DNA of 8,076 bases from Sulfuricurvum sp. IAE1 (GTDB lineage Bacteria > Campylobacterota > Campylobacteria > Campylobacterales > Sulfurimonadaceae), in assembly GCA_945867285.1 (NCBI GenBank), contig CAMBHX010000071.1:1-8076 (forward strand), in the 5' to 3' direction. The notes under the pieces were generated by a model. It was not told the origin of the DNA, ran no database searches, and was given only the letters and a program-made list of their open reading frames with translations. The number at the start of each line of letters is the position of its first letter. Within the stretch, counting starts at the first letter, position 1. A program made the position numbers and the translations under genes. Below, one piece after another: positions 5,199-8,076 of the stretch.

Positions 5199-6236
5199 GT
5201 GGAACAAGAAGATAATAAACCCCATAATTCTCCTCTGTGCCTTGATAGCAATAACTCTATCCAAATCAGTGCACTCAATGACCCCACCAGTGATTTAGAG
5301 CTTTTTTCCAAAGAAGTCTTAACAGCTCTTATTGCAGATAATCTTCCCCCAACTCCCAATAATTTTTCGCTCTACTTTGATCGAATTCTAGAAGATAAAA
5401 GCGAAAGTCTCAAGCGTCAAATTGGTTCTATTTTGGAACTTGAAGAAAATAATGATGATGAAAAAAATATTGCCTTAGAAAAAACACTCAAACAAGGCTT
5501 TTCATCAGTTCGAGGAATCCTTCAACTCTCTACCACTCTGTATAAGAATATGACTTTAATGGAAAAAATTCTTGACAAACGTAAAGATGAAGTTAAAAAC
5601 ACTCCATCAATGGCAGCAGTCAATGATATTCTAGTTTCCCTCAGCACAGACGTCGGAAAACTCGGGGGGATTTTGAAAAAACAAGTCTCTCACATGAAAG
5701 AACTCTATGATGAAACAGCCACAATCGTACGTCAAGTGGAAAATGAGACAATTTTTGATGACCAATACGGTGTTTACAACAAACGCTATCTCATCTCAAA
5801 ACTCACCCAAGAGGTACAATTGGTAATGGAGTTTCACCACAAAAGCTCTCTTGTTTTTGTCCGCCTTAGTGACACAACGCTTTCAATCATTAATAGTGAA
5901 AAAGCGAAACAACTTATGGTTCGAACTGTCGCACGTCTCTTGTTAAAAACCTCCAGACGCAGCGATACTGTAGCGCACTATGGTGATGGTATGTTTGCTA
6001 TGCTTCTTAAACATACAGATATTGTAAATGCTAAGCGTGCTGCCCAACGACTTTTTGATCTTGTTGCATCGACCAATTTTTTCCTTGGTGAACAAGAGGT
6101 AACACTGCGCATAGCCATCGGTTTGAGTGAAATCAATCCTCAAAAATCAGTTGAACATATCTTAACCTGTACACTAGATGCTATGGAAGCTGCCAACTCT
6201 GAACATAAAAATCATTACATGATTTGTAACGATTAG
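5199..6236 (+). CDS. Degenerate GGDEF-domain protein, probable c-di-GMP receptor and not a cyclase
   Basis: This is a 345-residue soluble protein with a GTG start and no signal peptide or membrane segment. Residues 1-186 are largely helical and include LPPTPNNFSLYFDRI, a 'TP-x-N-[YF]-x-x-[YF]' module often seen in front of GGDEF domains. From about 187 to 342 it follows the GGDEF fold: FDDQYGVYNKRYL (canonically D-x-LTGL-x-NRR-x-F), SRRSDTVAHYGDGMFAMLL, then VTLRIAIGLS. The signature is broken: GDGMF (262-266) replaces GG[DE]EF. The first metal-binding Asp appears to be Arg222 (in FVRLSD). The GHxxGD guanine-binding stretch is absent. However, RxxD (Arg253 to Asp256) sits exactly five residues before the motif, as in the allosteric inhibitory site of PleD. 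That combination is typical of c-di-GMP-binding receptors (PelD, PopA). The gene lies 18 nt after clpP and 11 nt before def, clearly in the same operon. Domain identity is strong; receptor function is inference. Confidence 0.85.
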   Translation: MEQEDNKPHNSPLCLDSNNSIQISALNDPTSDLELFSKEVLTALIADNLPPTPNNFSLYFDRILEDKSESLKRQIGSILELEENNDDEKNIALEKTLKQGFSSVRGILQLSTTLYKNMTLMEKILDKRKDEVKNTPSMAAVNDILVSLSTDVGKLGGILKKQVSHMKELYDETATIVRQVENETIFDDQYGVYNKRYLISKLTQEVQLVMEFHHKSSLVFVRLSDTTLSIINSEKAKQLMVRTVARLLLKTSRRSDTVAHYGDGMFAMLLKHTDIVNAKRAAQRLFDLVASTNFFLGEQEVTLRIAIGLSEINPQKSVEHILTCTLDAMEAANSEHKNHYMICND

Positions 6237-6247
6237 GTTTTATTCGT

Positions 6248-6763
6248 ATGCAATTACCCATCATCACTTACCCCAATAAATTACTCAAATCAATCTCCAA
6301 AGAGGTAACAGTCTTTAATGAACAGCTCCATTGTATTTTGGATGACATGTTTGAGACCATGATTCAAAGCAACGGGATAGGTCTAGCTGCCATACAAGTG
6401 GCACTACCATTACGCCTCCTCATCTTGTGCATTCCTGATAATGAAGGAGAACAAACAAGAGACAATCTTCTCGAAATACTCAACCCCATTATTACTAATA
6501 CCAAAGGAACAACAATCTATCAAGAAGGATGTCTTAGTGTTCCCGGTTTTTATGAAGATATTGAACGCTTTGAAACCCTAACACTAACCTATCAAAATCG
6601 TCATGGAGAAAATTGTTCACTTGAAGCAGATGGATTGCTAGCTATTGCCATTCAGCACGAAATTGATCATTTAGACGGAAAGCTTTTTATCGAGAAACTC
6701 ACCTATAATCGACGAAAAAAGTTTGAAAAAGAATTTAAACGAGCTCTAAAAGAGAAAAAATAA
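6248..6763 (+). CDS. def: Peptide deformylase
   Basis: Peptide deformylase removes the formyl group from the N-terminal Met of nascent proteins, using a bound Fe2+ or similar metal. The protein has 171 residues, normal for the bacterial enzyme. All three family motifs are intact: GIGLAAIQ (43-50), EGCLS with the metal ligand Cys95, and QHEIDHLDG with ligands His137 and His141 and catalytic Glu138. The C-terminus is a Lys/Arg-rich helix (RRKKFEKEFKRALKEKK), as in other bacterial deformylases, where it contacts the ribosome. It begins 11 nt after the GGDEF-like gene with a modest AGG about 10 nt upstream, so it is probably translated within the same transcript. With tig and clpP it forms a group acting on new proteins. 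Confidence 0.96.
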   Translation: MQLPIITYPNKLLKSISKEVTVFNEQLHCILDDMFETMIQSNGIGLAAIQVALPLRLLILCIPDNEGEQTRDNLLEILNPIITNTKGTTIYQEGCLSVPGFYEDIERFETLTLTYQNRHGENCSLEADGLLAIAIQHEIDHLDGKLFIEKLTYNRRKKFEKEFKRALKEKK

Positions 6764-6813
6764 CGGCAATAATATTGCAATTTGACATATTTTTATCTAA
6801 ATAAAATGTTTCT

Positions 6814-6822
6814 TGTTATTAT
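6814..6822 (+). promoter_or_regulatory. Extended -10 promoter for comM
   Basis: TG-T-TATTAT gives an extended -10 (TGn before the hexamer at 6817-6822) in the 87-nt gap after def. Transcription would start near 6829, giving a leader of about 22 nt that contains AGGTGG (6839-6844), 6 nt before the ATG. No correctly spaced -35 is present, as expected for an extended -10 and for this phylum. comM may also be read from the upstream operon. Confidence 0.45.
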
Positions 6823-6850
6823 TTGACCACTTTATTTTAGGTGGAAAATC

Positions 6851-8076
6851 ATGAAACATCTACTATGTGCAACCTTCGAGGGTATTGATGCTAAGAGCGT
6901 TGAAGTACAATTCACTGCCACCAAGGGACTACCAGCCTTTACTATTGTCGGAATGGCCAATACCGCTATTGCTGAGTCTAAAGAGCGGGTCAAATCCGCA
7001 CTCTTAAGCAATACATTTGTTTTCCCGCCTAAACGTCTCACGATTAATTTAGCTCCCAGTGACATCAAAAAAGAGGGATCACATTTTGATCTCGCCATTG
7101 CAACGCTTATTGCACTTGGGGAGTCAAAATGTGATTTGACTCAGTGGTACGTATTTGGGGAATTAGGTCTGGATGGAAGCGTCACACAAAACACTCTGCT
7201 ATATCCTATAATCCTCTCTCTAGCCAACCAAAGCACCATTACCAAAGCTATTGTCCCAGCTTGTGCACTAGAAAAGCTCTCTCGTATCCCTAATATTGCT
7301 TTTTATGGGACACACTCTCTGGATCAAACTCTTGAAATTTTACAAAGCACCGCACAAGTTTCTCATGCACAAACCAGCAGTTTTACCTTTGATACACTCA
7401 TGCATAATGATGAAAGCTATTTCTATCATCAACACTACCCTCTTGATTTTGTAGACATCAAAGGACAAGAACATGCCAAACGTGCGGCTCTCATTTGCGC
7501 AGCTGGAATGCATAATTTGCTACTAGAAGGCTCCCCTGGCAGTGGAAAATCGATGATTGCCAAACGTCTACAACACATTCTTCCGCCTTTACACAACCAC
7601 GAAATGCTCGAATGCGCTAAGCTTGAAATTCTTGATGGAAAAGATCCAACCTTTACACCAACACGGCCTTTTCGCTCTCCTCATCACACCTCAACACAAT
7701 CAAGCATCTTTGGAGGAGGGGCACATAAAGCACAAATTGGTGAAGTGGGATTAGCGCATGGAGGAATGTTGTTTTTTGATGAACTTCCCCATTTTCCTAA
7801 AAGCGTCTTAGAGGCACTTCGCGAACCGCTCGAAGACAAACATATTCGAATCTCACGAGTAAACTCCAAAGTCACCTATGATGCCAATTTTCTCTTTGTA
7901 GGTGCTATGAACCCATGTCCGTGTGGCAATCTCATGAGTAAAGTCACCCCGTGCCGGTGCTCTGACTTGGAAATAAGTCGCTATCGTTCCCGCCTCTCTG
8001 ATCCTTTCTTAGACCGTATTGACCTCTTTATTCAAATGCACCAAAGTGAAGCTGTTGATAAACCCTCACACACCTC
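6851..8076 (+). CDS. comM: ComM/YifB family AAA+ ATPase, branch-migration helicase (3' partial)
   Basis: The frame is open from the ATG at 6851 to the window end: 408 complete codons of a family usually about 500 residues long. It lacks only its C-terminal domain because of the window edge. The N-terminal Lon-like fold domain (about 1-170) shows FTIVGMANTAIAESKERVKSAL and LTINLAPSDIKKEGSHFDLAIA. The Mg-chelatase-type AAA+ core follows, with Walker A GSPGSGKS at 227-234, FRSPHHTST, Walker B LFFDE (Asp310, Glu311) and the NPCPCG motif at 354-359. A further Cys pair follows (CRCSD), then SRYRSRLSDPFLDRIDLF. Family members studied in naturally competent bacteria form hexameric helicases that drive branch migration when incoming DNA integrates. 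AGGTGG lies 6 nt before the ATG, so the start is secure. The same gene follows def in Helicobacter pylori as I recall. Old annotations call it 'magnesium chelatase'; no chlorophyll role is implied. Confidence 0.95.
   Translation, partial: MKHLLCATFEGIDAKSVEVQFTATKGLPAFTIVGMANTAIAESKERVKSALLSNTFVFPPKRLTINLAPSDIKKEGSHFDLAIATLIALGESKCDLTQWYVFGELGLDGSVTQNTLLYPIILSLANQSTITKAIVPACALEKLSRIPNIAFYGTHSLDQTLEILQSTAQVSHAQTSSFTFDTLMHNDESYFYHQHYPLDFVDIKGQEHAKRAALICAAGMHNLLLEGSPGSGKSMIAKRLQHILPPLHNHEMLECAKLEILDGKDPTFTPTRPFRSPHHTSTQSSIFGGGAHKAQIGEVGLAHGGMLFFDELPHFPKSVLEALREPLEDKHIRISRVNSKVTYDANFLFVGAMNPCPCGNLMSKVTPCRCSDLEISRYRSRLSDPFLDRIDLFIQMHQSEAVDKPSHT

Noticed and set aside
5951..5995. The broken GGDEF motif as a sequencing or frameshift artefact.
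   Set aside because: The frame stays open and typical on both sides, and other active-site positions (Arg222, missing GHxxGD) are degenerate too, so the loss looks genuine.
6766..6778. GCAAT/ATTGC stem just after def as a terminator.
   Set aside because: Only five mostly A/T pairs with no proper T-tract; too weak to call.
6782..6787. TTGACA hexamer after def as a -35 box for comM.
   Set aside because: The nearest good -10 boxes are 14 or 29 nt away, both outside the usual spacing; the extended -10 at 6814-6822 is better placed on its own.
6832..7098. An 88-codon minus-strand frame opposite the start of comM.
   Set aside because: Antisense to clearly conserved ComM N-terminal coding sequence.
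1..8076. tRNA, rRNA, CRISPR arrays, insertion sequences or prophage genes.
   Set aside because: No cloverleaf, regularly spaced repeats, transposase or integrase motifs were seen on either strand; apart from the folE flanks the region is ordinary core chromosome.

Overview
The window looks like a chromosomal segment of a flagellated Campylobacterota (epsilonproteobacterial) bacterium, most likely a free-living Sulfuricurvum/Sulfurimonas-type organism. The clue is the gene order: folE-fliI is divergent from tig-clpP-...-def, an arrangement I recall from Campylobacter jejuni, and the tig-clpP-def-comM run resembles Helicobacter pylori. The moderately AT-rich composition and the promoters (good -10 boxes, T-tracts in place of -35 boxes) fit this assignment. 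The genus is an inference from memory, not from a search.

Layout. Positions 1-189 hold the 3' end of a rightward gene, probably an outer-membrane beta-barrel protein ending in Phe. A perfect 20-bp palindrome (207-226) separates it from a leftward block. Reading leftward from the divergent region at about 3.0-3.3 kb, that block is: folE (GTP cyclohydrolase I), fliI (flagellar export ATPase), a small BamE/SmpA-like lipoprotein gene and a small exported protein of unknown function. The last two have their own likely promoter and almost touch (1 nt apart).

The divergent intergenic region (3029-3279) holds a strong dyad, nested inverted repeats, a tandem 9-mer and the T-tract promoter region of tig. 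A 15-nt inverted repeat flanks folE. Rightward from there lies a tight cluster: tig (trigger factor), clpP (protease), a degenerate GGDEF protein, def (peptide deformylase), and then, behind its own likely promoter, comM/yifB (branch-migration ATPase), which runs off the window end.

Functionally, tig, clpP and def act on new or damaged polypeptides: folding at the ribosome exit, formyl removal and degradation. The most interesting gene is the one between clpP and def. Its GGDEF domain has lost the catalytic motif and a metal ligand but appears to keep the RxxD inhibitory-site motif with exact spacing, the pattern of c-di-GMP receptors such as PelD and PopA. Its position next to clpP invites the hypothesis of a c-di-GMP-responsive partner of the ClpP machinery, as PopA is for ClpXP in Caulobacter. 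No mobile element, CRISPR array, tRNA or rRNA was seen.
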